In this document: piece after piece, positions 11,640 through 23,792 of the stretch
How positions within the stretch are numbered: the stretch's first letter is position 1
Layout: each line of letters starts with the position of its first letter
Source of the DNA: Oscheius onirici
Lineage: Eukaryota; Nematoda; Chromadorea; Rhabditida; Rhabditidae
Assembly: GCA_932521025.1 (NCBI GenBank)
Contig: OW051468.1
Location: 4,464,064-4,528,063, forward strand
DNA: 64,000 bases
Reading direction: 5' to 3'
Translations under genes and position numbers: made by a program
Notes under the pieces: generated by a model
The model's input: the letters and a program-made list of their open reading frames with translations, nothing else
Databases searched by the model: none
What the model was told of the DNA's origin: nothing

Positions 11640-12115
11640 ATGAACCAAGGACGACGAGATACGGGTGTACCTTTTGTCTCCATGGCCTAGTTAGCATTGT
11701 TGTACCACGTCAGGGGAACTGTCGAGACTGTGGCTCGTATTCAGACAACGACAGAAAGAGAACTTTTGCGTACTAAGTAGGTATCGAAAGGAAGAGCGTG
11801 ATCCCTCTGCTTTTTGAACAGAGGATACGAGCGGGTGAGAAATATTACCAAGGTGCAAGACTGGGTGAGAACTGCGGATAGGAGAAAACTCGGCTGGGCT
11901 AGGAAAACCATGAATTTGAAAAGATGGACGCCTGCAACAACTAGTTGGACGCCATACTATAGGAAGAGACTAAGAGGACAACCTCCTGCTCGATGCAAAG
12001 ACTACCTCAAGAAAAGTGTTGGTAGAAGAAGGTGGATTGTACCTAGTGACGAATGGGACCGGTTCATTGACCATCATAGATAAATCTACGATATGGAAAT
12101 TTAATAAATAAATAA
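11640..12115 (+). mobile_element. 3' remnant of a non-LTR (RTE-like) retrotransposon
   Basis: The frame at 11814-12083 (VQDWVRTADRRKLGWARK, then WTPYYRKRLRGQPPARCKDY, then SVGRRRWIVPSDEWDRF) follows the pattern of the extreme C-terminus of RTE/CR1-type reverse transcriptases: W.GH/WA..., a basic R.RGRPP.RW motif, and a closing D.W. It is followed by an AATAAATAAATAAAAACA tail at about 12102-12119, typical of such 3' ends. Upstream reverse transcriptase and endonuclease domains are not recognisable, so this is a dead 5'-truncated copy. Confidence 0.6.
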
Positions 12116-12119
12116 AAAC

Positions 12120-13775
12120 AGAGCATGTCAAGTTTCAAAAAAATCCAAAACATATGATTTAGGTCGGATTATTTTTAACCATATCAAGGAATACGGAGCG
12201 TTGTACTCGCAACAGGTACGGAACTTTTTCGCTTGAAGAAACTACGGAGGTCAGAATTTGGCGGGAGATGTAATCTCTCAAAGGAAGGGAGAGGACTTCT
12301 TTTGGGAATAGGAATCAGCTGCTCATGATACACAACTCTCCAGGGAATCGTATCTGGACCAAGACGAGGGTATGTTTAGTGGCCAGAAGAAGAATGAATC
12401 ATATCTGTACGAACTGACTGTGAAAGGTGCCTACGGAGGTCAATTAAGCAGCATAAGCCCTGAAGCAAACTTGGCTCACGCACTCACTTATGCGAAGAGA
12501 TCAAAAAGGGTTACCTAGCAGCGGTTGACGTACGAGTTCCTCCTGTCGCCGTGGACACGACGAATCCGTAGGAGAGCAGATTCCCACAGCCTGAAATTGG
12601 AATGCATGTCAGTGGCAGAAAGAGAGAAAACGTTCAGGCTCTGTTTGCCTGATAAGACCCGAATGATATCGAGTTTAGACCAGAACCCCTTTTCCTACAC
12701 GAAAGGAAATAATACTTGGCGGAGAGAAAGGGTCCTGTTTTGGAAAATCGATGGATGATCAAAGTTTGTACCCAGATGAATCAGATGCAAACAGTGACAA
12801 CACATTTTGGGAACTCTAAAAATGTTTTTCTATTTTGAAGAAGAATTTAAGATATCTGATGTCTCCGTCTTCAAAATAAGTTGGCTATACTCATCGGAAT
12901 AGAAGTACATATGACAATTATGGAACGTTGGAAAACAATAGAAGCCCTGTTCAGTCTTTTTGGGGGGATTGGTCAAGACTCAGACACTGAGAAAGAATGT
13001 CACTGAAAGAAAAAAGTTCTGAGAAATAATGGTTCCATCAGAAAGGGAAAATTTCTTTTATTTTGGCTAGCCGAGGGATTGTTTTGCTTGATAAACGGCG
13101 CGAACTAAAGGACACACTGGATGCGTAACAGTTGTCGATTTTACTGGGCGGTATGTGGCAGCAGCAGCACAATGTCGGATATATCAATTAGTTGTTTGCG
13201 GACTAAGTAAACACTTGAGACTGGGGTAGAGAGCTTCCCGCTAATGTTTTCGGAAACTCGGAGGAGAGAACAAATTGTGAAAACTTTTTGTATATGGAAG
13301 AACCGCTAGATGCCCTTGACATGTCACACTGCGCCCCGTCCCGAACAATATGGCTATTCTGGCGCTAGAAGAGAGAGAAAACAGCCCTTTCTATACGAAT
13401 CCAATAATCCGGGACATTTTGGACTGAGAAAGGTGAAAAAGTTTAGTGAATATGTATTCGAGAGAGAAAATGAGAGGAGACGCGTAGTGGGGGTGTATTG
13501 CTGCTGCCCCAGGAACTGGTTCTCATTTTGGTTCTCTCTAAAAACAGCCGAGACACGGGCGAATATATGACATCGGCTAATGGGAAGTCAGATCTTTTAG
13601 TCTGATTGAAAGATGATTTGGTTAATAGGTGTGGGTCGCTATTGTTCCTTTTTCTTTGGGATCAGAGACTCAGCTGGCATTCGGTCGAATGGCAACTGCT
13701 ACTGTAATATTCTCTTTGGGACAAGAGTCTGTCCACCGTACTCCACTCCTGTATGTCTGTCAAGACTAAAAGTCT
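12120..13775. other. Intergenic, no gene seen
   Basis: Purine-rich sequence with short ORFs only (for example 13310-13570), none with a recognisable domain, start context or splice structure. It may be decayed repeat. Confidence 0.35.
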
Positions 13776-14179
13776 GCCACAATCAGAGATATGCTGGACG
13801 CGGGATCTCGGGATTTGAGAGCGAGCTCGGTATCCCGTCCCGCGGGACGGGAAATTTTTTTTGAGTGCCCAAATCCCGCGGGATAATTCAGACTACGTTG
13901 CTCACTGTTTTTGAGCTTATTGACTGGAAAAATCAAGCAAAAAAAGGTTTTTAGGCACTATGGATCACTAAATTTTCTGCCATCATCAAAGCCGACATTA
14001 TCAATTGCCAACTGTCGCTAATGACCATTTTCTCAGATACCTTCGTCGTAACGCCAACTTTTTCTATCTGATCTTTATCGGTTCCTCGCTAAAGCTTTCT
14101 ACTTGCCTCGGACACAGTAAAAGCCATGTATAAACTCCAAGTTCAAAAGTTACTTGTTATCTAATCCTGCAACTCTTGA

Positions 14180-14895
14180 CTTGATATCCACTTTAAATTG
14201 CTCCCAGGTCTCTGTGTGTGTGTGTGTCTGTCTGTCTGTCGGAAGCTTTAATTGGCAATCAAAATGGAGCAATTTGTGCGCACAATTAAGGGGAAAGGAG
14301 TTAGTGCAACAAGTTTAGACAAGTGCGTGGATTTTGATTATTTTTGACTGGGGATAGTTTCCAGACAGTAGAGAATCAGGTGCGGGTTAGGAATACGGGA
14401 AAGCGTTCAAGGGGGTTTCTACTATAAGTTTAGCTCCAAAGGGGCGATACGCAACTGGAGAACAGGGATAGAGGAGAACAGGAGCACGTGGAAATAGGGA
14501 CAGGGAGACCATCAGGGAAGGATATGCACACGGAAATTACATGAAGGGATACAGGGATGACAGGAGGGGAAATTAGACGAAAGGGGTCATGGCGATAGGA
14601 ACGTCGTAAGTGGTAGAGAAAGAAAAAAACAGATGACAACGGATAGGAGAAGACAAACACATTGCAGAATGCAGGGGTGAACAGAGAGAATGTGCCGAGA
14701 AATTAGAAACAAGGCAGGACAGAGGAACAGAAGGACAGGAACATAATTGATCTGGAGAGTGATCAGATAGCAAACTGTTAACTGTTTTGAAACGGACAAA
14801 CTAAGTCACTTAGCCCCGGAACTTGTAATAGTACAATTCTCGTGAACATGAACAAACAGACAGTCACTCCCAGACACCATAGCTTTTTAATAGTT
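14180..14895 (-). repeat. R1 repeat nested in the hAT-like element
   Basis: Reverse-oriented copy. It shares GCTTTAATTGGCAATCAAAA, GAAAGCGTTCAAGGGGGTTT and the GAGAACAGGGATA blocks with 57680-58060, and has a (GT)n(CTGT)n tract at 14213-14240. Its far end includes CTAAGTCACTTAGCCCCGG, also found as a fragment at 55596-55686. Confidence 0.7.
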
Positions 14896-15312
14896 TAGAC
14901 CAGCCGGCTTCGCCGCCTGTCGGCGGCATTCATAATTCTGTTTTCTTCTTAACTTCCCCAGTCAACCGATCCCTTCTGATCCTGTCACCTCTTCTTCCAA
15001 TCGGACCTTTTTAGTTCTTGCCCAGGGTTCTCATCCCCTCCTAAAGAACCGATACGAACTTTCCTATTTTCCGGCTATCCGATCTCTCTCTGAACTTATA
15101 CAGATCAGCCTTCCAATCTCCTACCGGTTACCCTGACTCTATTTCCTACTCAAAACAATTTAGTAAAAATATTTGGCGAGGAGAGGAGTCGAACTCGGGT
15201 CGTCTGGGTGAAGACGGCGACTCTTAACAATACACTAAAATTTCAGGTCCCGGACAAACAAACAAATAAACAGAGTCCACGACAGACACCATTGCGCTTT
15301 AGTAGTAGAGAG
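14896..15312 (-). repeat. R2 repeat (SINE candidate) nested in the hAT-like element
   Basis: It is collinear with 4056-4440: hairpin GCCGGCTTCGCCGCC, then ATACAGATCAGC, then GGCGAGGAGAGGAGTCGAA carrying the reverse complement of the B-box-like motif, then ACCATTGCGCTTTA. The two copies differ by scattered substitutions and small indels. Confidence 0.65.
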
Positions 15313-15557
15313 ATGCTCCATTCTTTGTATTCTTACAAACTCTGAGTTACCTTTTTCAAAACATGGTAAAACAGTATAAAACATAGTTTTAGAGCGAAAA
15401 AAAAAAACTGCCCAGAAATAGCAAAAACGAAAATTTGAGAAATCCCCCGAAAAACTTCGTGATCCGCGCGGGACGCGGGATTTGAGATCGAGCTAGGGAT
15501 CCCGTCCCGCGTCCCGCGGGATATTTTTTTCCAATCCCGCACATCTCTGGCCACAAT

Positions 15558-16864
15558 CCCTCACTGTCATTCTGGACAGGCTATAGAATTCTGCTTGTCC
15601 TTTAGTACCGAATAAAAGGCATTAACTGTATGAACTCTTTTATATTCCCTGCAACCTGAGTCATAAGTTAGTTAGCGAATTTAGAGATCTTGGGTCAAGT
15701 GAGAGTTCTTGGTGACAAAAGTGGTCTGTGAAAGACGTTAGCGGATAAAAATCTCTTCCTCTCAGGAGGAACACTAGGCAAATAAAACTACGTCACGCTG
15801 GGTCCAGATGGCACACAAAATGAGAATAAACAGCCCCCGGGAATAGGAAGGAAGTGCTAACCCCACAACTTTGATTAACACGATTTCAGTTTGAAATGCA
15901 TAAACACACCTCCTGACGAAACGAAATAGCTTCCGGATCTCCTGCCAGAGAGCTCTCGTAGGGGGCTCTTGCAGTGGTCATCTGTAACTGAAAAGACTTT
16001 GAGAAAGAGTGGCTGATTGGGAGGAAATTGACCGGATGGGATGAGAAAGATAGTCATGAGCCTCTCTATCTCAAAATGAGATTGACGCGAATTGCGAGAC
16101 GGCTGTATAAAGAGGGCCAATTTGTTCGACAGCTGGGCGCCGAAAAACTCTTCACCAATTCACACACAAAAGGCGAGAAAGAAACTAAATGGCGACAGCA
16201 ACAGGACAGGACATTTGATCATTTTTGCGATTTGAATGTGCACGGAAATAAGCATTCGTGTCGAGACACATCTGCTGGATTTATTTTTGCATTTTTCACT
16301 GTGTTCCACTCATTTTCTCGTTTTTGTTATGTTTTCTACTCAGCGTGAAAAACTTCATCAGATATAACGAAGCGTCAAAAATGTACAGAAACAGGCGAAA
16401 AATTGATCCACAAAAAATTCGGGTACTTCTATGATACACAGACACAATTTCCAAAGTGTCCATAAACTCAATTAGAGAAGTTTGTTTGAAATCGTTAATT
16501 GAGCAACGGAGTTGTTAATTTATGTAGAATTAAGTTGACTTAAACTTTGCTTGCTTGAACTTTTCTTTCCGAAATGGGCAGGTTAGAGAAACATGGAAAT
16601 AATGGTATCATGGTCTCAACAAAAAAGGTTCAGAACGGTAGTGACATGGTTGTTTAAGACTTCTCGAAAGATACAGTGCTGATAAGATGGTTATGGTTTG
16701 TTCAAAAAAAAAAATAAGAGAGCTCGGCCATAACCCATTTAATTCGCTGCGAGACCGGAATAACAACAGAAAACTTAGCTGAGTATCCCATGTTTCCATG
16801 TTATAAGGGTCTCGCGCGGAAATAAATGAGTTACGGTCGAGGTCTCATTTTTTGAACAAACCAT
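15558..16864. other. Intergenic, no gene seen; small inverted repeats
   Basis: No supported ORF. GTACTTCTATGATACACAGACACAA at about 16428-16452 recurs inverted at about 18831-18855, flanking the second hAT element. A TTTTTTGAACAAACCATA motif near 16848 is inverted at about 16694. Confidence 0.4.
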
Positions 16865-16872
16865 AGTTAGTG

Positions 16873-18733
16873 CAGGCTTGTTGATTCTGGGTTGTTGCAC
16901 TGCGCTGCGGTCTGAGCTACGCTGCGGCCAGGTTGGACTTTGCTGGGGACAGCACCAAAATGCGGAAAACCACTCTGTGCGAAACCATTTTGAACACGTC
17001 CCACTTTGGCGCCATCCATTTTGAGCGCGGCCAGTTTGAACGTCGCCATTCTGGAGGTGCGACATTTTGCACGACGTTTTTACGTAATCACGTATTTTCT
17101 ATTCCGCAATTACCGTTTCCCTAAAATATATTCCTCTTTATAGTTTTAGCTATTTTTTTCGGTCTTTTTTCCCGTTTTTATGACGAAAACAATAAATAGG
17201 ACAAGAAACGGACATATGCCATCGCGTTGATCAACTTTCCGGCTCCTCTGGGTGATTAAAAACTGGATGAATTAAATTTTCTTGATAAAAATCAATTTGT
17301 AGCAGTAAATCTTGGACAAGAACAAGTAATTCTCTTAGAAAAGTTTATAGAATCATCTACAAGTACAATTTTAGTGCTAAGACACGAAAATGAATGAAAT
17401 TCCGTCGATATGCTAGGGTAGGGTATCCGGAGGTACGTCTTCGCGCTCGTTTCACTGCTTGGAGGCGTTGGCTCTTCAGAAGAGACGCTGTCTTCGAGTT
17501 CTCTTTCACCTAGGATGATTGTTGTATAGAAGAAGAAACCCATACCTTTTTGACAGGAAACTCGCGCAGTAAGAGGCCAGTTGTGTCTGCCTGTTTATTT
17601 CTGATGTCTTTCAGTGAGTGAAGATAGATGGGCCTTTTGATGGCCGTTGCTGTAATATGGAAGACTAAAATATCCTCGCAAAATACAGAAATAACTTACT
17701 TTTAATGGCTGTACCATGCTTCAACAGCTATTTGTCCTTGCGGTTTCTTCTTCCACGTTTTCGACACAGCTCCATTGAGAAGGACGACATCTTCGGCCAG
17801 TCTGGTCCTAGTTTTTCACTTATGGCCTGAATGTTGAGTCAGACCATTTGAAAATAACTTTAGCTGCTTTATAGATGGGGTTAAGTCGTTGTCGTAATAC
17901 CGGAGGCATTCTGTCGTCTTACCGGTAGTTTTTACAAGTCTGCACTTGTACAGAACAGTTTACGTCTGAAAGAATAAAAAATAATTACGATAAACCGAAA
18001 AACTAACTTGTAAAAGTGTTCGTAGACGTATGATTTGTCGCCGTTGTATCGAAGAAGTCGTATGAGATAGTTGTCGACGTCCTTCGTTTTTCTCCTCCTC
18101 CGTTTTAGGTTCTCCGGCTGGTGCTCGACTTCTAGGGCATGATTTTAACTTGACGGGCTCTAAAATGACCGTTATAGTATGCGAAAATGTTTTTACAAGG
18201 CAATAGCACAATAAAGTAAAGAAAATACGGAAAAACTAGGAAAAAATGGAAGAAATTCTGGAAAAAAATGAAAAATGACGAATATTTTAGGGAAACGGTA
18301 ATTGCGGAATAGAAAATACGTGATTACGTACAAACGTCGTGCAAAATGTCGCACCTCCAGAATGGCGACGCTCAAATTGGCCGCGTTCAAACTGTAGCGA
18401 ATTCATTTTGGGTTTCGCGCGGAATGGGTCATTTTCAAAGTGGTTTTCCGCATTTTTGATTTAGTTTTGCCATCAGAAAAATTGGAAGAAAATCGAAAAC
18501 TGACGAGAAAAATAGAAGAAAATGCGGATGTTTGACAAAATTCGGTAAAAATAGCAGTTTTCTTCTATTTTCATTGTCCGTTTTCGATTTTTTTCCAATT
18601 TTTCTGATGGGAAAACTAAATCTAATCGGGGGACGTATTTGGAAACAAAAAAATCAGAAAAAAATGCGAAATGAATTTTTTTAGCCCGCCGCAAAGTCCA
18701 ACCTGGCCGCAGCGCAGGTTTTCAACAAGCCTG
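16873..18733. mobile_element. hAT-like transposon (family 2), 1.86 kb
   Basis: The termini CAGGCTTGTTGA and TCAACAAGCCTG are inverted repeats, flanked by a perfect 8-bp duplication AGTTAGTG (16865-16872 and 18734-18741). Subterminal inverted repeats are long: GCTGCGGCCAGGTTGGACTTTG (16921-16942) recurs inverted near 18692-18713, and the block at 17050-17122 recurs inverted at about 18288-18366. The middle (about 17200-18200) holds unrelated sequence with short minus-strand coding-like stretches but no recognisable hAT transposase. Confidence 0.85.
17292..18200 (-). other. Possible captured gene fragment inside the hAT-like element
   Basis: Minus-strand open segments with plausible GT..AG junctions occur, for example KLKSCPRSRAPAGEPKTEEE (about 18160-18100), a stretch reading AEDVVLLNGAVSKTWKKK (about 17795) and ELEDSVSSEEPTPPSSE (about 17500). 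They do not join into one clean frame and I recognise no domain. They could be a host gene fragment carried by the element or chance ORFs. Confidence 0.2.
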
Positions 18734-18741
18734 AGTTAGTG

Positions 18742-19509
18742 TGAGATAGTTGGCAGAAATAGTTGCTTGAAAAACTATCTAAATTTTATAACAGTTTGCC
18801 TAATTATAGCACTTTATTTCAATTATGGACATTGTGTCTGTGTATCATAGAAGTACCAAAATTCGTTCAGAATGTTCTAAAAAGAAAAAGTTCCTAAGAA
18901 AAGTACCTATATAGCCCTTTTTTCCTGCAATATTTTTTAGTAGAAATAATATTTCACAAAATGTCTAAACAGCTGCACATAGTAACAAACGAAGTTTAAA
19001 GCTAAGTTGAAAAAACGTGAAGCTGAAAGGTGGAAGCAGTAACACTTGACGACGAGTCAAATCGGATTTGTATACCCGTGGGGGCTTTTCGTGGAAACGA
19101 GCCAATACATAATGTTCATTTGCTCACATCTTATACATTCTCTACGCTTGCAGAGTAGAGGGGTTGATTAATCTCCGAGTCTATTATGATTTTACCTTTT
19201 GCCGGAACAAGAAAAACGTTGTTTTTTGTACTGAAAATTTATAGTTTGGAGTCATTTCGAGGTGCCTGAAAGTTGCGGAGGTCCATTTTCTTCTCACAAT
19301 CAGTAAAAGCTCATGTGCTCTTTTTTTATCGATAAACATCGGCCAGCTGGTATATATCGTTAGCCTTTTCCTCCAAAAATGAACGTATACGTGTTCACGA
19401 CCACGATTTTCCAGGCGCAACTGACATTTTGGTTCTCACGCGATTTTCCTTCGCTTATTCATCACTTTCTTCTCTTTGACATAGATTTTCTTTAGTTGAA
19501 CCTTGCAGA
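18742..19509. other. Intergenic upstream of CHMP6
   Basis: Contains the right half of the inverted GTACTTCTATG motif at about 18831-18855. A TTGCAG acceptor-like site directly precedes the CHMP6 start. Nothing else recognised. Confidence 0.4.
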
Positions 19510-20331
19510 ATGGGCGGAATTTTCTCCAAGAAGTCGAAGCCGCCTACTCCCGTGCAGAACTGCGAAATTACAGAACAAGATCAAGCTATTTTAGTGAGTT
19601 TCGTTCTTCAATGTCTTTCAACTGGCTACTTTTTCAGCAATTGAAAACGCAACGGGATAAAATGAAGCAGTTTATACGAAGAAAAGAAAAATGTCTAGAG
19701 AAGGAACGCGAATTAGCCAAAGAACTTATCCGGGAAGGCAAGAAAGAGTTAGTTCTGACTTCTTATTTTGATGAACCAAATGGTTTTGCAGTAAAGCCCT
19801 ACTGCTGTTGAAAAAGAAAAGATTCCAAGAAAACGTCATTGATCAAACATTGCAACAATTGAATCAAATAGAACGGATGGTAGGTTTTTATCGCTTTTTT
19901 AAATATATTTATAAACTCAAAAAAGGTATCTCTGAAAATATCAATTTAGGTAAATGATCTGGAATTTGCCGATATACAACAGCGAGTAGTGGAAGGTCTC
20001 CGAAATGGAAATGACGCGCTCCAAAGACTTAATTCGGTAAGCTTGCCTGAAATTGCGTTGATAAAATAACCCTCTTAAGATTCTGGACATTGACGAAGTG
20101 GAAAAGATTATGGATGAGACGAAAGAGTCGGCCGAATATCAAGCCGAGATTTCTTCGCTCATTTCCGGACAGCTATCGGCTACAGACATTGGAGACGTCG
20201 AGAAAGAGCTCGACGATTTGTTGGCAAGCGAACTTGCTCTTCCTGAAGCTCCTTCAACAGAACTGCCGGCTGCGGAAAAAGAAAAGGAAAAAGCGCAGAA
20301 GAACCGGGGACCTGTCGCGCTCGAAGCATAA
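19510..20331 (+). CDS. vps-20: CHMP6 / VPS-20, ESCRT-III subunit
   Basis: CHMP6 links ESCRT-II to ESCRT-III and nucleates Snf7 filaments during multivesicular body formation. The product starts MGGIFSKKSK, a classic N-myristoylation context (Gly2), and is about 206 residues, normal for the family. It continues ITEQDQAILQLKTQRDKMKQF, then ELIREGKKDKALLLLKKKRF, the diagnostic basic helix-turn of Snf7 proteins. The second half is acidic (DIDEVEKIMDETKESAEYQ) and ends in an ELPEAPS-like stretch (ALPEAPSTELP). Five exons are joined by introns of about 42-62 bp, in frame. A TTGCAG directly abuts the start codon, consistent with trans-splicing. Confidence 0.92.
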
Positions 20332-20543
20332 AATTGTAGCTTGTATTCATTCAAAATTGTCTGTAACTGTCCACAATGCCCCCCTCTGTGATGCAAAAAT
20401 ATGAATACCAGTTTTATCGCTCAATTACTTCCATACAAGCTTAGGACAGCAAATCAATGTCCGCGCTCTGTTTGTACAGACGTGAAGGTCACTAGCGGCT
20501 ATTTCGAACTAGGCTCCGTTCCGAGCTAGTTTTGTAGAGTTTT

Positions 20544-20853
20544 ATGGATTCGAGGAGAAGGAGAAGAACTGCTGAAGGATGTGAAGAAGAAACGGGTGAG
20601 TGTACTATAAAACACAGTTTTGAACCAAACCCTTCTTTTTCCTAGTTCATAGGTAAAATATAGTGTCACAAATTTCTTTCCAAAAAAATTTGAGGTCTCT
20701 TGTTGAAAGACAATCGCTGAAGTTTCTTTAGGTGTTCTAGATATATTTGTCTTGGTCGCCTTCACAGCGGACGTTCGTAACGCGAGGAACCGGCCCTTCC
20801 GGTCTGCCATCCGGGGACCCGGTCCCCTTCAAAGACCAATTACTCTCTCGTGA
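20544..20853 (+). CDS. Doubtful small two-exon gene
   Basis: Exon 1 (about 20544-20595) encodes MDSRRRRRTAEGCEEET and ends at a GTGAGT donor. An acceptor at about 20740 would continue in frame with DIFVLVAFTADVRN to a TGA at 20853. Open minus-strand frames also cover 20526-20979 with basic sequence, so strand and reality are uncertain. No family is recognised. Confidence 0.2.
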
Positions 20854-22374
20854 CCTCCTATCCCTCTGCCGAACAACTGTCGTCTTGGAACTTTGCCTCC
20901 GGTCATCTTTTGCCTTCGGCTTATCTTGATCTCCCCTAGCAGCTAGTTTCTTTTTACACTTTCTGATGTCACATTTCAAGTTTGATCGTCCTCTAATTGG
21001 AGTCAGTCTGTATTTCTTCTCGTCCTAGCATGTCACAAACTTCTCTGGCAAGTAAGTCGCAATTTGTCTAGACTCCAAATCTGAATTCAAGTTTGACTTC
21101 GTTTGAAAGAGCTTGAAATCAAATTCAGTTGTCTGGAAAAGTCTGTTTCTTTTATGGGGATTTCGTACTAATACATATCACCTTCCTTCCTACTCACTTT
21201 ATTTTATTTCTTTTGCCTAATTGCGGTCTTGGACCGGACGAGTTATTGGATAATGATAACAATAACTTATTTCTCTAATTTCTAGCAACGTTTCCACACG
21301 ACTAGTGTTTTTCTCTCTTCTTTTTTTGCATTTCGAAAAGTGCGATACATTCACTTGTTGAATTGAAGTGAATAGCGTTCGAAACTAACAGAAAACTGTT
21401 TGGTTTCACTCTCGTCAAAGTGAAGAGACCTAATGCTTTCCTGAACCTGTCAACTGACCAGATTACGGCGTGAATATGCCTATTTCCAAGAGAAGTCCAT
21501 TGGTCTGAATCGAAGAGTGCACGCGACAATTTCAAGTGTTCGGTCTATATCAGAGAGATGATCCAGCTTCACGCAGCAGGAGTTCTCGTTTGTTTTGGGC
21601 GCCTCCAGCTGCTTAGTGAAGCGGGGAGCTTGCCCTCTCTGCTCCAGCTCAATTAGTACTCTCTCTATATGTTTACGAGACTCCTATTTATTCTCCCTCA
21701 CAAACTGTCCTTCCGTTCCGCGAATTCGTCTCTCACCTTCCAGACTCATTCATTATTGGCTAGTCATCCGAAGGCACTGTGATTGACTGCCAATCCGGGG
21801 CTTCTGATCCGGACTCCGCGGCCGGCTGCCTGTTTGCTCATGTCACCAATCGGAATTGGGAGACTCATAGCCACATATAGCTTAGAAGCCGGCTCCTTTT
21901 CTCTTTCCCCTAATAGCGACTGCTTTCTTGAAAACCATATATTGATGTCACTCCCCACTCGTGTAGTCGGTCGAACTTCTATCGAAGTATTAAAGACAGC
22001 GTGTAAATGAGAAAAAGTTGAGCCACTACCTAACTCTTATAGAGTTATTAGAACCACTTTAGACTTTTGTTATCCTCAGAAGACTCGCATTGTAGTGGGC
22101 AGATACCTATGCCCCATTTCTCAAATCTGGTCATATTGACAAGTCACTTTCACAGACAACTTAACAGCAATTTCATGGATCTGTCAGCATGTTTGGGAAC
22201 AAATCACACAGTAAACACAGGAAGGAACTTTTCACTCTAACCCGATCGACCTTCTTTGTTCTTTTATCTACCCCCGGTTCAGGAAGATTGCAAGGAGTAC
22301 TTTCGGTCAAGTCACCGCTTACCCAAACTTGTACCTTTAGTGTCCCATAAAATTACCAGCTTCTTTCAGATCAC
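20854..22374. other. Intergenic, no gene seen
   Basis: Only short ORFs. The piece at 20760-20830 is GC-rich with CCGGCCCTTCCGG and GGGGACCCGGTCCCC palindromes. Nothing else is supported. Confidence 0.35.
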
Positions 22375-22665
22375 ATGTTCGTAGAGAAGGACCATAGACG
22401 CGATGAGAGGAACCGGCCAGCCAGTAGTAGTCGATGGATCTTGATAGGCATACTTTTCTTCTCCGTTTTAGGTAAAGCGAGTGTTCTTTTCACATCTTTG
22501 TCCTATTCAGCAGTAGCAGTATTTGGCGGTATCGGCTACATAGTCTGGTCCCAGATGAAAGGTCAAAACGAAGAAGAACCCAATAGACTAGACCAAGACT
22601 ACTTGAGAAAGCTCGTGAAGCAAGTCAACGAAAACCAGAACTCGACATGGAAGGTACAACTTTAA
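22375..22665 (+). CDS. Small single-pass membrane protein, unknown
   Basis: The ATG at 22375 lies 5 bases after TTCTTTCAG. Removing a likely 39-bp intron (about 22472-22510) gives a protein of roughly 83 residues: a charged N-terminus (EKDHRRDERNR), one hydrophobic segment (WILIGILFFSVLAVAVFGGI, continuing to YIVW), and a polar tail with EEEPNRLDQDYLRKLVKQ. No family is recognised. It ends 4 bp from the stop of the convergent ML-domain gene. If the GT at 22654 is a donor instead, the true C-terminus lies further on. Confidence 0.5.
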   Translation: MFVEKDHRRDERNRPASSSRWILIGILFFSVLGKASVLFTSLSYSAVAVFGGIGYIVWSQMKGQNEEEPNRLDQDYLRKLVKQVNENQNSTWKVQL

Positions 22666-22669
22666 TTCT

Positions 22670-23792
22670 CTAGTGGACATGAGTATAAGCTCGAGCCTGA
22701 AAAGTGAGACACATAGCTTGACCGAGCTTGGTATCGTGAAGAATGTACTGCATCTCATACGGAGCGTCATCAGTCAGTAGAGCGATGATCTGAGGGGTGT
22801 CAGAGAAGTCGAGCTCGAAGCCAATCTTCTGCTGTCCGGGCTTTATGGGACACGTGACCCCATTAGTGCACGCATCTAGGTTAGTCAAAAGACCGTAAGT
22901 GGGCAGTTTACTCCAGATACAGTTATCGTGCTGATTCCAGAGGAAGACGTTGATATCCTGAATTCGGTATCTGTTTGGAGAGTGATTGCTCTTATCTGTG
23001 AGGACATGTTCAGTTGCGAAAAGGGGACTATCTTCAACTAGAGAAGATTACTGGAACCAAAATTTTAGCCCGAAACAATACAGTTTGTTCGACTGAAGAT
23101 CTCAGTTTTAACGCTAAATCGAACCAAGTGGAAACTGTCCACGCACACTTCTGAATAAGCAAACTAGCGTAAATTTAAGAAAGTATACGACAATGTTTAG
23201 CACAGTGTTAAAGCGAGTATCCGGACCTTGTTCCGAAAGCTATCTTCTGGATGATTTGACAGGTCATGACAAGTTTTTGCCTCAGTAACTTTCCGTGTTA
23301 GAAGAACTTTCGAGCTGCGAGGTTGTGTGTTTTTGGGGAGTTTTCAACGATTTCTTGGCGAATATGGGGGAATAGCGAAAACTAACTAGGTATGTTCATC
23401 ACCGTTATATCTATTGCTTCTTTTGTGGCGAATAAGTTTTCGCAACGTAATCAACACGATTTACTCTACGATTTCCATATTTCCGCTTATAGTCGAAAAA
23501 GGTCTAGACACTGAAAAGGTCTGAAAGTTAGACGCACCTGTTTCAAGTTGGGTGTACTGTAAGTGTTCCTCGGGTTGTTGGCATCGGTCATAATGATGAG
23601 CGGCTCGGTGAGCTTGATCGGATACTCGTAGTTTCCATTCTTATCCTGAGGACTCACAGAGGTGAAGGTCATGTCCCCTCCGCAATCCCACCAAGTCAGT
23701 TTGGTATCGGTTCCGTTGGGCCACTTCACATTACAGTTGGCGGCAGAAGCCAGACCGATCAGAGTAAGCGACAAAACTACCCGAGAGAGCAT
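22670..23792 (-). CDS. Secreted ML-domain (NPC2/MD-2-like) lipid-binding protein
   Basis: ML proteins are small secreted beta-sandwich proteins that bind lipids or sterols. The start at 23792 follows TTTTTTCAG and gives a signal peptide (MLSRVVLSLTLIGLASA), then NCNVKWPNGTDTKLTWWDCG. Exon 1 ends at about 23537; after an intron of roughly 580 bp, exon 2 (about 22958-22670) starts DINVFLWNQHDNC. It continues with ACTNGVTCPIKPGQQKIGF, the typical CP.K.G ML motif, and ends QAMCLTFQARAYTHVH. Paired cysteines are conserved. The exact ligand cannot be deduced. Confidence 0.8.

Larger units (their letters stand above)
13784..15549. mobile_element. hAT-like transposon (family 1) with nested R1/R2 insertion
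   Basis: The ends are CAGAGATATGCTGG and CCCGCACATCTCTG, imperfect inverted repeats. The element is flanked by a perfect 8-bp duplication GCCACAAT (13776-13783 and 15550-15557), the length typical of hAT elements. Just inside each end are GC-rich CCCGCGGGAC palindromes, shared with the shorter intact copy at 40746-41237. The difference in length (1766 versus 492 bp) is explained by R1 and R2 repeats at about 14180-15312. No transposase frame is seen, so this is a non-autonomous copy. Confidence 0.85.
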
